From NCBI RefSeq assembly GCF_002157855.1, contig NZ_CP020880.1:3100001-3164000 (forward strand): a stretch of 64,000 nucleotides of DNA, written 5' to 3'. Position numbers and translations under genes: made by a program. The notes beneath the pieces were generated by a model. That model was given only the letters and a program-made list of their open reading frames with translations, ran no database searches and was not told where the DNA came from. The number at the start of each line of letters is the position of its first letter. Position 1 is the stretch's first letter. Below, piece by piece: positions 8,906-18,390 of this stretch. Origin of the DNA: Sutcliffiella horikoshii. GTDB taxonomy: Bacteria; Bacillota; Bacilli; Bacillales; Bacillaceae_I.

Positions 8906-10750
8906 ATGATTAATAAACTTCCAAACGCCTTCCCTGTTCCGGAAAACATCCGGACAGAATTCTCGAAAAATAAGAGTATGCTGGTTAAACGTTCTATCAT
9001 GTCGCCCTTGAGGCAATTAAAAGTGTATACAGGGACTTCTCCTATCTTAATGGTCATTCCGTCAACTGACATCAACTTGCTGGCTCTAGGGATAACGTTG
9101 CAAGAAGTCTCTAATTGTCACCTAATGATAATAAAAAGGTTGACTCCAAAGACAGAAAACAAGATAAATCGATATATCGCCCAATACAATATTCGTGGAT
9201 TGATTGGCGTGGAAGAGAAGGAAAATAACGGGTATGAATATATGTACAATGATCATTTTCATCCCCTCATAAACTATATAACAGAAAAATACATAGACAC
9301 AACTGTTCCAAATACCATTTCAACGGAAGAAGATTACTGCCTCAAAGAAAATAAACCATCTGTAAAGTTTTTCATCAATAAAAATGATGCAACCTCTTTT
9401 TTGCCTGTACTTCTTTCCTTATTAAAAGTGTTGCCAACCCAAATAGAGCATAACCAAGAACCTTGGACCACCGCTTCTGTGTCCGATGCGCATAAGGTTA
9501 CCATGATTACTCCTTTTAACCGCTTGGAATTGACAAGGGAAATGAAAGAAAAATGGGGACTAAATGAACATGATTATGTCTTTGTTCTGAATCCTATCAC
9601 AGGCTCTTTTCGTAAATGCGTGATCTATGAAACGAAGAAAAATTTAGGTGCTGATGAAGTCATTTTAAGTACTGGAGTTAAGAAAAGTTTGTTCGGTTCA
9701 TCAGCTGCTGAACCCATTCTTATCCAAAAGGCGGCAAGATTTCCCGTTCATCATATTCAAACACAGAGCGCGAGGGATGTTCAGTTAAATCGCATCATTG
9801 TATCGGAAAACATGATAAATATATTGAAGGCTACGGAATCGCCTTATATCGAATTAATGAATCCTCATACCGGCGCATCGTTTGACTTTCATATTTCTCA
9901 GTTAGCGCAACAGACAGGTCTATCGGACGATAAAACGATTAAGCTGAACTATATACAAAGACAGTTTTTAGACTACGAGCAGCCACCAGATTTCATTCCT
10001 CCCACTGTCTTAAAGGATCTTTGTCTGAATGTGAGTTTGACAGAGTCCGAACACCTTTTATTAAAAAGCACATACGAGGAAGGTAAAGTTTTGGAGCGGA
10101 TCAGCTATCAAGAATCCCTTCAACTGAAAAAATCACTAAAAAAAGCCGGATATTATCATACATTTATGTATCCTGTTAACCATTATTATAAGGAAGCGAA
10201 GAGGCTATCTGTAAAAAAGCGAATCAAAAACAAACTACTTACTGCTTTTATCGGAAACAAACAACTTTCCTTAAAGGTAATCAGGCCTTATACATCAGAC
10301 GAAACAAGCAATATCATCCGCTTGACGAAAAGTACCATGACCTTGCTTGGAATTGAAGAGGCAGATACGGTAATCTTATCTTATCGCAATAAAACAGCAA
10401 AAGCGCAAGTTCTGGAGATGAATGACCTAGAGATGATTAAAGAAACGAACATTATGTCTTCAAGCAGCATGATGAATATTTCCGTTGCAGTTCCATCCAC
10501 CATCAGGACTCACTTAGGATTGAACAATATCGGCAAAGTCATCCTTGTGGAACGTGATATGCCATTCCTTTTGAAGAAAAATTGGAACATTCAATTTGTC
10601 CCGATTATCGCGGTCATGTTCACCGTTCTATCCGTTTCCATTTTTACAACATGGACCCGAATTTTATTGCTCTTACTTTTCGTCCCATTATCTATGTATG
10701 TTACGCTATCAAGAGTTCGCTATAGCATCTCCAATAAAAAACAGAGTTAA
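8906..10750 (+). CDS. Unrecognised membrane protein with repeated small barrel-like modules; first gene of the ligase operon
   Basis: 614 residues; I cannot assign a family. Up to three related stretches are visible: TPFNRLELTREMKEKWGLNE (near 200), NRIIVSENMINILKATE (near 297) and IIRLTKSTMTLLGIEEAD plus ISVAVPSTIRTHLGLNN (near 470-540). Each is a short strand, a helix ending in a Gly-Leu turn, then V-rich strands, the look of double-psi or AbrB-like barrels. Two hydrophobic helices close the protein (VPIIAVMFTVLSVSIF and LLLLLFVPLSMYVTL), so it is probably anchored by its C-terminus. The ATG has GAGGTGG 6 nt upstream. It is divergent from folC (65 bp) and 22 bp ahead of the next gene, so it is read as the head of a five-gene operon. 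Confidence 0.8.
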   Translation: MINKLPNAFPVPENIRTEFSKNKSMLVKRSIMSPLRQLKVYTGTSPILMVIPSTDINLLALGITLQEVSNCHLMIIKRLTPKTENKINRYIAQYNIRGLIGVEEKENNGYEYMYNDHFHPLINYITEKYIDTTVPNTISTEEDYCLKENKPSVKFFINKNDATSFLPVLLSLLKVLPTQIEHNQEPWTTASVSDAHKVTMITPFNRLELTREMKEKWGLNEHDYVFVLNPITGSFRKCVIYETKKNLGADEVILSTGVKKSLFGSSAAEPILIQKAARFPVHHIQTQSARDVQLNRIIVSENMINILKATESPYIELMNPHTGASFDFHISQLAQQTGLSDDKTIKLNYIQRQFLDYEQPPDFIPPTVLKDLCLNVSLTESEHLLLKSTYEEGKVLERISYQESLQLKKSLKKAGYYHTFMYPVNHYYKEAKRLSVKKRIKNKLLTAFIGNKQLSLKVIRPYTSDETSNIIRLTKSTMTLLGIEEADTVILSYRNKTAKAQVLEMNDLEMIKETNIMSSSSMMNISVAVPSTIRTHLGLNNIGKVILVERDMPFLLKKNWNIQFVPIIAVMFTVLSVSIFTTWTRILLLLLFVPLSMYVTLSRVRYSISNKKQS

Positions 10751-10772
10751 TAACCAAAAGGATGGAGCCCTC

Positions 10773-11429
10773 ATGAATTTTAATCTATGGGAAAAAACAT
10801 TCATTGAAGAAAGCTTTCAAGGCAATCAAGAAGGCTTTCACTATATCCAAGGCGACCTGCCAATTATCTTATCTGCTCCCCACAGCGTTACGCAGCAACG
10901 TAAGGGAAAAGAGAAACAGGGAGAGTTCCTGACAGGCCCAATGGTCATGCACCTTCAGCAACAATTAAACTGTCATGCCATCTTTAAAACGAAAAATCTG
11001 ATGGATGATGCCAATTACAATCCTAAAAGTACGTATCGTAATTTTATAAAAAAGATAGTCGATGAACATTCCATTAACTTTCTATTGGATTTGCATATTA
11101 TGGCACCTTCCAGACCTTATAATATCGACCTTGGCACCGGTAGAGGCAAAAATATCAGACACAGTCAAGGTCCAAAGATTGTTAATCATATACAAAAGAC
11201 TCTGTTAGCCCAAGGCATCAATGATGTACTTATCGATCATATCTTTACCGCAGGCTACCCACATACGGTATCTGCCGATGTTTCAAAAAGCTGCGATATC
11301 TTTTGTTTGCAAATAGAAATGAATTGGAGGTTGCTTGAAGGCGCATCCGATTCCGTTTACTTTGAAAAGATTCTTACCGCATTGGAGACCATCATTCATT
11401 ATCTTGCATCAATGGAGGATTACACATGA
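10773..11429 (+). CDS. N-formylglutamate amidohydrolase-like metallohydrolase
   Basis: 218 residues. Family motifs seen: LSAPHSV near residue 30, GEFLTGPM (about residue 50), LLDLHIMAPSRP (about residue 105) and the late IEMNWRLL block. In the N-formylglutamate amidohydrolase family such His, Glu and Asp residues bind zinc and the enzyme cleaves an amide next to glutamate or a related residue. The ATG at 10773 has GGATGGAG 5 nt upstream; longer forms begin inside the previous gene and are rejected. The stop overlaps the next gene as ATGA, so the two are translationally coupled. In this operon it may trim or recycle the product of the ligases, which is inference. Confidence 0.78.
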   Translation: MNFNLWEKTFIEESFQGNQEGFHYIQGDLPIILSAPHSVTQQRKGKEKQGEFLTGPMVMHLQQQLNCHAIFKTKNLMDDANYNPKSTYRNFIKKIVDEHSINFLLDLHIMAPSRPYNIDLGTGRGKNIRHSQGPKIVNHIQKTLLAQGINDVLIDHIFTAGYPHTVSADVSKSCDIFCLQIEMNWRLLEGASDSVYFEKILTALETIIHYLASMEDYT

Positions 11430-12337
11430 AACAACTATTATGCTGGATTATCTATAACGGAAACCTTCCTCAGCAAAAATTTATCGAACTAGCTGAGTGG
11501 TTTGATACGGAAGCTAAAAAACATAATATTTCTACTAAGCTCATGAAAAACAATGACCTGTTACCAAGTGTGACAGATGGGAACGCAACATTGGTAGGAG
11601 TTCATCACAAGCATGAGCTGCCAGATTTCGTTTTTTTTCTGGACAAAGACGTGTTACTTGCCCGCCAACTAGAAAAAATGGGCATTCCCGTTTATAACAG
11701 TGCTTCCTGCATTGAAATTTGTGATAACAAATCGCTCACATTCCAAACACTTGCAGATCACGGCATACCGATGCCAAAAACCCTTATAGCACCAATGGTA
11801 TTTCATGCTCATGAAAATCTTGAGCCCTTTTACCATGCTGCTGAAATACTAGGCTTTCCACTTGTATTAAAAGAAGCTTACGGATCATTCGGAATGCAGG
11901 TTTTTTTGATTGAAACCATAGAAGAACTGCTCGCGAAAATCAAGGAAATAGGAAACCGACCTTTTCTCTTGCAAGAATTCATCTCTTCTAGCAAAGGCAA
12001 AGATATCCGTTTAAATGTCGTGGGAGATGAGGTGGTTGCCTCAATGATGCGAATATCGGAAACTGATTTCCGGGCAAACGTGAGTAATGGTGGGAAAATG
12101 TTGAAATATGAACCGACGGCACTGGAAAAAGAAATCGCCATTCGAAGCGCGAAACTTGTGGGAGCAGATTTTGCCGGGGTAGATCTCCTATTTGCAGAAG
12201 ACGGATCTCCACTTGTTTGTGAAATAAACTCCAATGCCCATATCAAAAATATCTTTGATTGCACCGGAATCAATGTCGCAACCTATATTGTCCCACATAT
12301 TTTGAAGAAATGGCAAGAGACCCAAAATGAAAGCTAG
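11426..12337 (+). CDS. ATP-grasp amino-acid ligase, RimK-like (first of two)
   Basis: 303 residues. The N-terminal third is a pre-ATP-grasp domain. The ATP-grasp core is well kept: FPLVLKEAYGSFGMQVFLI (about residue 142), LLQEFISSSKGKDIRLNVVG, NVSNGGKMLKYEPTALE, and the metal-binding VDLLFAEDGSPLVCEINSNA near the C-terminus. This matches the RimK/LysX group that joins an amino acid to a carboxylate using ATP through an acyl phosphate. It overlaps the previous gene by 4 bp and the next one by 11 bp. The substrate cannot be read from the sequence. It shares only the general fold with the following gene (about one third look alike), so the two ligases are not a recent duplicate. Confidence 0.85.
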   Translation: MKQLLCWIIYNGNLPQQKFIELAEWFDTEAKKHNISTKLMKNNDLLPSVTDGNATLVGVHHKHELPDFVFFLDKDVLLARQLEKMGIPVYNSASCIEICDNKSLTFQTLADHGIPMPKTLIAPMVFHAHENLEPFYHAAEILGFPLVLKEAYGSFGMQVFLIETIEELLAKIKEIGNRPFLLQEFISSSKGKDIRLNVVGDEVVASMMRISETDFRANVSNGGKMLKYEPTALEKEIAIRSAKLVGADFAGVDLLFAEDGSPLVCEINSNAHIKNIFDCTGINVATYIVPHILKKWQETQNES

Positions 12338-13208
12338 AGGCTTGCTTATATACGAAGAAGAACACGCCAAAAAGAATAAAGCGTTTATAGAATGGTTTTT
12401 GGACGAGGCAGCTAAGCTTGAGATTGAGTTAGGTTTTATCCTACAGTCGAGGATTTCTTTTGGCGTTCATAACAATCAGTTGGTCCTTTTATTGGGTGAT
12501 GCACCATTGAGTGAACCACCAGACTTTGTCATCATGCGGAATATAGATCCACTTTTTAATGAACAGCTGGAACGGATGCGCATCCCTTGCTTCAACTCAC
12601 ATCACGTTTCCGTTATCTGTAACGATAAGGCGAGGACTCATCAATACTTAGCAGGCAAAGGGATACCGATGTTGGATACATACTTCATGGAAGCTGACGA
12701 ACTCCTTACAGGAAATCTGCCTCTTCCAATGCCATTTATCATTAAAACGCGGACTGGCAGAGGCGGTGGTGATATTTATATGGTGGAAGATTTGGGACAA
12801 TTGGAAGCGGTACAAGACCAACTTTCCAATCAATCCATAATCCTTCAACCACTTGCCGGGTCACCTGGGAAAGACTTGCGTGTTTATGTATTGGGACGGA
12901 AAGTTGTTGGAGCTGTACTTCGCTCCAATAAAAATAGCTTTAAAGCCAACTTTACTCTTGGCGGGCAGGCAGAGGCTTATACGCTTAGCAAAGAAGAATT
13001 GATAGTCGTCAACAAGATTATAGAGCAGTTTGATTTCGGACTCGTTGGCATTGACTTTTTGTTTGATGAAAATGGTGGCCTGCTTTTTAATGAAATAGAA
13101 GATGTTGTTGGCTGCCGGACACTATGCTTAACAAGCGACATCAATATTGTGAAACGGTACTTGGAAATTATTTTACAAAAGCTTGGATTGGGAGGGGAAC
13201 CCACATGA
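12327..13208 (+). CDS. ATP-grasp amino-acid ligase, RimK-like (second of two)
   Basis: 293 residues, same fold as its neighbour. Core motifs are FIIKTRTGRGGGDIYMVED (about residue 138), ILQPLAGSPGKDLRVYVLG, KANFTLGGQAEAY, IDFLFDENGGLLFNEIEDVVG. The metal-binding end reads NEIEDVVGCRTL instead of the NEINSNA form of the first ligase, which suggests another substrate or a different position in the product. Its start overlaps the first ligase gene by 11 bp and its stop overlaps the next gene as ATGA. Both ligases appear catalytically complete by motif. Confidence 0.83.
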   Translation: MKARGLLIYEEEHAKKNKAFIEWFLDEAAKLEIELGFILQSRISFGVHNNQLVLLLGDAPLSEPPDFVIMRNIDPLFNEQLERMRIPCFNSHHVSVICNDKARTHQYLAGKGIPMLDTYFMEADELLTGNLPLPMPFIIKTRTGRGGGDIYMVEDLGQLEAVQDQLSNQSIILQPLAGSPGKDLRVYVLGRKVVGAVLRSNKNSFKANFTLGGQAEAYTLSKEELIVVNKIIEQFDFGLVGIDFLFDENGGLLFNEIEDVVGCRTLCLTSDINIVKRYLEIILQKLGLGGEPT

Positions 13209-14539
13209 CTTTTCTGACCATGAAAGAAGCTGTTCCTTATATCTATTCCTCGCTGCTTAAAGCAAAGCCATTTCAAAGCGAGGAAAACGATGCGCTAACT
13301 CGGGCACCACATTTAACGAAGGAGTTATTGAGTTGTCTTGATCTTATCCCTTCCGGTGACAAAGTGATCCTTGTCACCGGGAGTAAGGGAAAAGGCTCCA
13401 GTTCCCGGATGATAGCAGCAATCCTCCGCAAAATGGGGTTGAAGGTTGGGTTATTTACCTCCCCCCATCTGATTGATTATAACGAGCGAATCCGGGTGAA
13501 CGGAAAAGCAATTTCAGACGAAATGTTTCTTACTTATTTGAATCAACATGCGCCTATCATTGATAAGATAACAGCTTCCATTGAAAATCCTAAGCATTAT
13601 CTTGGGCCAACGGGAATCCTACTGTCAGTTGCACTTGCCCATTTTCAATCAGAATCAACCGACATTAATGTCATTGAAATTGGTCGCGGCGGCACGTACG
13701 ATGACACGAATGTATTAGAAAATAAATGGGCTGTTGTGTCTAAGATTATGGAAGAACATCTTGGGTTCCTTGGGCATTCACTGGAAGATATCGTCCGGCA
13801 TAAAGTTGGGATTGTGAAAGAGTGTACGGACCATGTAGTGATTGGAAAACAGTCAGGGGAAACGTTGGAGCTGATGCGTAGTTTGGTTGGTGATACGGCG
13901 GCTTTTTATGGTGATGATTTCACACCTACGCTCACCTCAGCTAGTTTAAAGGGCTGTTCATTTACTTTACAGACCATGTGTGGGCGGTACGACGACCTAT
14001 CCCTCCCGTTATTGGGATCGTTTCAAGTGGAAAATGCAGCACTAGCGGTGCAGGCCTGCGAAACAGTGATGGGGCGAGCGCTCCCGAGTGACTTTTTGAA
14101 AGAAGCATTATCGGAGTTAAAATGGCCGGGTAGACTTGAAGTGGTTGCTGAGAACCCAACGGTTGTGTTGGATGGTTCCATTAACCGTGTCTCTGCAGCG
14201 TATTTAAAGGAAGTCCTGCCTCTTGTAGATTCCCGGAAGGTAGTTACTATCATTGCGGTTCCTTCCAATAAAGATTATGAGGGAGTTATTCAAGTTTGCA
14301 GCGAGTTTTCAGATATGTTGGTTGTGACGATGCCTGACAACTCACATAAGAAATTTCCGGATGATGCACTTGCTGTTGCCCGTAAATATCACACCGATGC
14401 CGTGGAAGTGGGGTTGCTATCTGAGGCAGTCGAATTAGTGAGGACTTTTAAGCCTACTCTCATCTTTGTTGTTGGCACGCAGTCAATGATTGGCAGTGCC
14501 AAGGAGATTTGGAAAGATTCATTGATGGATATTGGATAG
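13205..14539 (+). CDS. FolC/Mur-ligase paralogue with altered signature
   Basis: 444 residues. P-loop VTGSKGKGSSSRMIA (about residue 60), SPHLIDYNERIRVNG, the EIGRGGTYDDTNV block (FolC has EVGLGGR.D.TN), EHLGFLGHSLEDIVRHKVGIVK, WPGRLEVV and, where FolC has LDGAHN, LDGSINRVSA. The fold and ATP site fit the Mur ligase/FolC family, which forms amides to glutamate or other amino acids, but the lost His-Asn pair and changed Gly-rich block say it is not a second folate enzyme. ATG at 13205 with GGAGGGG 8 nt upstream; an in-frame ATG at 13124 lies inside the preceding gene and is rejected. A terminator follows at 14546. Confidence 0.82.
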   Translation: MTFLTMKEAVPYIYSSLLKAKPFQSEENDALTRAPHLTKELLSCLDLIPSGDKVILVTGSKGKGSSSRMIAAILRKMGLKVGLFTSPHLIDYNERIRVNGKAISDEMFLTYLNQHAPIIDKITASIENPKHYLGPTGILLSVALAHFQSESTDINVIEIGRGGTYDDTNVLENKWAVVSKIMEEHLGFLGHSLEDIVRHKVGIVKECTDHVVIGKQSGETLELMRSLVGDTAAFYGDDFTPTLTSASLKGCSFTLQTMCGRYDDLSLPLLGSFQVENAALAVQACETVMGRALPSDFLKEALSELKWPGRLEVVAENPTVVLDGSINRVSAAYLKEVLPLVDSRKVVTIIAVPSNKDYEGVIQVCSEFSDMLVVTMPDNSHKKFPDDALAVARKYHTDAVEVGLLSEAVELVRTFKPTLIFVVGTQSMIGSAKEIWKDSLMDIG

Positions 14540-14545
14540 AATGAT

Positions 14546-14588
14546 GCTCCAGTCACCACTCCTTGTGTTGGCTGGAGCTATTTTTAAT
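14546..14588 (+). terminator. Terminator of the five-gene ligase operon
   Basis: GCTCCAG and CTGGAGC arms with a 19-nt loop, followed by TATTTTTAATTT, 7 bp after the last stop codon. Confidence 0.85.
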
Positions 14589-14663
14589 TTCTGGAGAGGT
14601 GTTGGGTTCGGTTTTTTGGAAATTCTTTTAGGAAATAGGTTTTGGAAATCAGTGTTGGCAGAG

Positions 14664-14754
14664 CTTGGACATTTCCCAGATGACCTTCTACATTTCCCAA
14701 GGCAGCTTTTACCACTTTAGTGAAATTTTCTACCTTAAACGAGCGAGGTTCTAC
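14664..14754 (-). repeat. 21-bp period array (CTTCTAC / GTAGAAG family, minus orientation)
   Basis: The motif CTTCTAC or a close variant begins at 14664, 14685, 14706, 14727 and 14748, an exact 21-bp step. Read on the minus strand it is the same family as the array at 22341-22452. The remaining sequence of the 14589-14921 gap is C/A-rich and shows no gene, and I see no clear terminator for valS in it. Confidence 0.7.
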
Positions 14755-14921
14755 AGTTAATCCGCAACCTTCGACCATTCAACCATTTTCGACACACAAC
14801 CGATAACCACGAAACCACCGACAGCACTAAACCCACCGACCAATACCCAAAAACTAAAAATCCCAAGCAGACATCCCCCTTAAAAAAGGACATCCACTCA
14901 GGATCTTTCTCACAAAAAGCT

Positions 14922-17570
14922 TTATCCCTTCAACTCATCAATGCGAGCTTGAACGGCATCACGCTTTTCTACATAATCTTTTTCTTTTGCTTTCTCTTCT
15001 TCGATTACATTTGCAGGTGCTTTCGCGATGAAGCCTTGGTTGGAAAGCTTCTTCTGCACGCGCTCCACTTCTTTATCAAGCTTCGCAAGCTCCTTGTTCA
15101 GACGAGCAATCTCTTCGTCAATGTTGATCAGGCCTAACAATGGAAGAATCAATTCTGCTCCAGTCACCACTGCTGTCATCGCCTTCTCGCCGCCATCTAA
15201 TGAAACATCTGTTCCGATTAACAGCTCGCTTGGGTTACAGAAGCGCTCTAAGTAAGAACGGTTGCTCTCAAGCTTCGAGGCAATCTCAGAAGTTTTCGCT
15301 TTTACAAGCAATTTAACCTGCTTGCTCATTGGCGTGTTCACTTCTGCACGAACGTTTCGTACGCTGCGGATGATGTCCACTAGCAAACGCATATCTGCTG
15401 CTGCTTCTTTGTCGGTCAACTCATCGCGAACTTCCGGCCATTTTGCAGTCGTAATGGACTCGCCTTCGTGAGGAAGTTGCTGCCAGATCTCCTCTGTGAT
15501 GAATGGCATGAATGGGTGCAACAGGCGCATCGTGTTATCCAATACGTAAGCTAAAATAGAGCGAGTTGTCTTTTTAGCCGCTTCATCTTCGCTATACAAT
15601 GGAATTTTCGCCATTTCAATATACCAGTCACAGAAATCATCCCAGATGAAGTTGTAAAGGGCACGACCCACTTCACCGAACTCATATTTTTCAGCAAGCT
15701 TGGTTACGGTCTCGATTGTTTCGTTCAAACGAGTGAGGATCCACTTGTCTGCAACGGACTTTTCGCCGCTCAAATCGATATCTTCAAATTTCATATCGCC
15801 CATATTCATCAAAGCAAATCGGGATGCGTTCCAGATCTTATTGGCAAAGTTCCAAGTGGACTCTACTTTTTCATAGCTGAAGCGTAAATCCTGACCTGGT
15901 GAGCTTCCAGTAGAAAGGAAATAACGCAGGGAATCTGCACCGTACTTTTCAATAACATCCATTGGATCTACACCGTTACCAAGGGATTTACTCATCTTGC
16001 GTCCTTCCTCATCACGAACAAGTCCGTGAATCAGAACATCTTTAAATGGACGCTCGCCAGTGAATTCTAGTCCTTGGAAAATCATACGGGAAACCCAGAA
16101 TGCAATGATATCATAACCTGTTACTAGGCAATCTGTTGGGTAGAAACGTTGATAGTCCGGTGATTCTGTTTCCGGCCAGCCCATTGTCGAGAACGGCCAT
16201 AACGCAGAACTGAACCATGTATCAAGAACGTCTGTATCCTGCTCCCAATTTTCAATATCTTCCGGTGGGTTATGGTCAACATGGATTTCTCCTGTTTCTT
16301 TGTTATACCAAGCTGGAATTCGGTGGCCCCACCATAGCTGACGGGAGATACACCAGTCACGGATATTTTCCATCCAACGCATGTATGTGTTCTCAAAGCG
16401 GTTCGGTACGAAATTAACCTTGTCTTCTTGGGACTGTAGATCAATCGCCTTATCCGCAAGCGGCTGCATTTTAACGAACCATTGTGTGGAAAGATACGGC
16501 TCAACAACCGCTCCGCTTCGCTCACTGTGACCAACGGAATGCATGTGCTCTTCAATTTTGAAAAGAACGCCACTTTCCTGCAAGTCTTTTACTAGCTGCT
16601 TACGGCATTCGAAACGATCCATCCCATTGTATTTACCGGCTTTCTCGTTCATGCTGCCGTCTTCATGCATTACTAGGATACGTTCTAAGTTATGACGGTT
16701 TCCGATTTCAAAGTCGTTCGGGTCATGTGCTGGCGTAATTTTCACTGCACCGGAACCAAACTCCATGTCTACATAATCATCGGCTACGATTGGAATCTCA
16801 CGGCCAGTGATAGGCAGTGTTACCATTTTTCCGATTAGGTGCTTGTAGCGCTCGTCTTCCGGATGAACCGCAACCGCTGTATCTCCAAGCATCGTTTCAG
16901 GACGTGTTGTTGCAATTTCAATGGAACCAGAACCATCTGTCAGAGGGTATCTCATATGATAGAAGGCACCTTGAACATCTTGGTGAATTACCTCGATATC
17001 AGAAAGAGCCGTTTTAGTTGCAGGATCCCAGTTGATGATGTATTCTCCGCGGTAGATAAGGCCGTTTTTATAAAGCGTTACAAATACTTCGTTAACTGCT
17101 TTGGATAGCCCTTCGTCCAATGTGAAACGCTCGCGGCTGTAGTCAAGGCCAAGTCCCAGCTTGGACCATTGTTCACGAATATGTTTTGCGTATTCGTCTT
17201 TCCACTTCCACGCTTCTTCCATGAACTTTTCACGGCCAAGTTCATAACGGTTGATTCCTTGGTTGCGAAGTTTTTCGTCAACTTTCGCTTGCGTTGCGAT
17301 TCCTGCGTGGTCCATTCCCGGCAACCATAGAACATCAAAGCCTTGCATACGCTTCATGCGTGTGATGATGTCTTGCAGGGTAGTGTCCCATGCGTGCCCT
17401 AGGTGAAGGCGGCCTGTTACGTTTGGTGGTGGGATAACGATGGTGTATGGTGTTTTGTCCTGGTCATTTGTCGCTTCAAAAAAGCGGCCGTCCAGCCAGT
17501 ATTGATAACGGTTTTTTTCGATTGTTTGTGGATCATATTTTGTCGGAAGGTTTACTTCATTCATTTCCAT
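14922..17570 (-). CDS. valS: Valyl-tRNA synthetase ValS
   Basis: 882 residues, the normal length for the family. It charges tRNA-Val with valine and edits misactivated threonine. Class I signatures: the HIGH box as HLGH (RLHLGHAWD, about residue 50) and KMSKS ([11 protein letters not shown], about residue 525). The editing domain (about 200-340), the anticodon-binding domain (after 600) and the C-terminal coiled-coil arm ([20 protein letters not shown]) are all present. ATG at 17570 follows AGGAGG; an upstream ATG at 17624 falls inside the leader terminator region. Expression is controlled by the T-box leader just upstream. Confidence 0.96.
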   Translation of the reverse strand: MEMNEVNLPTKYDPQTIEKNRYQYWLDGRFFEATNDQDKTPYTIVIPPPNVTGRLHLGHAWDTTLQDIITRMKRMQGFDVLWLPGMDHAGIATQAKVDEKLRNQGINRYELGREKFMEEAWKWKDEYAKHIREQWSKLGLGLDYSRERFTLDEGLSKAVNEVFVTLYKNGLIYRGEYIINWDPATKTALSDIEVIHQDVQGAFYHMRYPLTDGSGSIEIATTRPETMLGDTAVAVHPEDERYKHLIGKMVTLPITGREIPIVADDYVDMEFGSGAVKITPAHDPNDFEIGNRHNLERILVMHEDGSMNEKAGKYNGMDRFECRKQLVKDLQESGVLFKIEEHMHSVGHSERSGAVVEPYLSTQWFVKMQPLADKAIDLQSQEDKVNFVPNRFENTYMRWMENIRDWCISRQLWWGHRIPAWYNKETGEIHVDHNPPEDIENWEQDTDVLDTWFSSALWPFSTMGWPETESPDYQRFYPTDCLVTGYDIIAFWVSRMIFQGLEFTGERPFKDVLIHGLVRDEEGRKMSKSLGNGVDPMDVIEKYGADSLRYFLSTGSSPGQDLRFSYEKVESTWNFANKIWNASRFALMNMGDMKFEDIDLSGEKSVADKWILTRLNETIETVTKLAEKYEFGEVGRALYNFIWDDFCDWYIEMAKIPLYSEDEAAKKTTRSILAYVLDNTMRLLHPFMPFITEEIWQQLPHEGESITTAKWPEVRDELTDKEAAADMRLLVDIIRSVRNVRAEVNTPMSKQVKLLVKAKTSEIASKLESNRSYLERFCNPSELLIGTDVSLDGGEKAMTAVVTGAELILPLLGLINIDEEIARLNKELAKLDKEVERVQKKLSNQGFIAKAPANVIEEEKAKEKDYVEKRDAVQARIDELKG

Positions 17571-17604
17571 CCTTTTTCTCCTCCTATTTGTTCCAAAATA
17601 AAAT

Positions 17605-17880
17605 AAAAAACTCCCTTCATCCAAATAAAAGGACGAAAGGAGTTAAGTTTCGCGGTACCACCTTTTTTTACAGGGTGAAAAAGATAGACTTTTCCCTGTA
17701 CACTCAAATCTGTTAACGGCTCTCCACCGGTTTCAACTACTAGACGCGATGCGTTCGCTGAAACTACTCAAGGGCGACCTTCCAATCCGACTTTCCTGAG
17801 AAACCTTTCAGCTGATGGTTTCCCTCTCTAAAGGGGTCTGCAATTGTACTCTTCCCTGTCACTGTATTTGATCGTTATCT
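17605..17880 (-). promoter_or_regulatory. T-box leader of valS
   Basis: On the minus strand the leader carries the T-box core GGTGGTACCGCG (17649-17663), which pairs with the free CCA end of uncharged tRNA, and a terminator stem (AACTCCTTTCGTCC with GGATGAAGGGAGTT) followed by TTTTTTATTTT just before valS. The long stem I region lies upstream. Which codon forms the specifier was not resolved by eye. Confidence 0.93.
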
Positions 17881-17892
17881 TATTACCTTACT

Positions 17893-17922
17893 ATGTTACA
17901 TAAAGGATATGCTAATAGTCAA
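17893..17922 (-). promoter_or_regulatory. Sigma-A type promoter of valS
   Basis: On the minus strand TTGACT (17922-17917), an 18-nt spacer and TAACAT (17898-17893), directly upstream of the T-box leader. Confidence 0.55.
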
Positions 17923-18051
17923 TAAGCTTCTCCAATTTTTTATTAAGTTATGCACAAAATGAAATAATTGTTCCAAATTGGGCACTATTTTCTGCACACA
18001 ATCATATCTTAGGTATATATACATCGAGAAAAGTGTCTTAAGGAGGTACTT

Positions 18052-18240
18052 ATGCGAAAATACAACCCTTATTCCTTGCCGCCATGGTTGAGACAGGTTC
18101 GAGGTGTATGCGCGCAATTTATCATTCCTATTTGTGTGTTTCAAGGAATACGTACCATCTTTCTTCCCACAACCTTCGACGTTCTCATTCTTGCCATTTG
18201 CATCGTGGTTGCCATTTGCTTTCATTTGGAATGGATCTAG
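18052..18240 (+). CDS. Small hydrophobic protein of 62 residues, unknown function
   Basis: The ATG has an exceptionally good ribosome site, AAGGAGGT, 5 nt upstream. The protein starts with a basic, proline-containing segment (MRKYNPYSLPPWLRQVRG) and continues as two hydrophobic stretches (AQFIIPICVFQGIRTIF and DVLILAICIVVAICFHL), so a small membrane protein is likely. It is a single-gene unit closed by a terminator at 18253. I do not recognise a named family. Confidence 0.72.
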   Translation: MRKYNPYSLPPWLRQVRGVCAQFIIPICVFQGIRTIFLPTTFDVLILAICIVVAICFHLEWI

Positions 18241-18252
18241 GCGACCTGAAAA

Positions 18253-18287
18253 GCTGCCTCTTACTTAATTGTGAGGCAGTTTTTATT
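18253..18287 (+). terminator. Terminator after the 62-residue gene
   Basis: GCTGCCTC and GAGGCAGT arms, then TTTTTATTT. Confidence 0.9.
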
Positions 18288-18390
18288 TCGTCTTCGACAC
18301 ATTATCTATAGCATATTTCCTAAGAATCATCCATAATACTACATAAAGCTAAGAATTTTCTACCAATTTCGACTTTAAAAGGAGACGTAC

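Noticed and set aside
10596-10772. Longer start for the amidohydrolase-like gene at 10596
   Set aside because: The added part lies in the end of the first gene of the operon, in another frame, and has no ribosome site; 10773 has GGATGGAG.
13124-13204. Longer start for the FolC-like gene at 13124
   Set aside because: It would sit inside the preceding ATP-grasp gene, while 13205 has a good ribosome site and an ATGA overlap.
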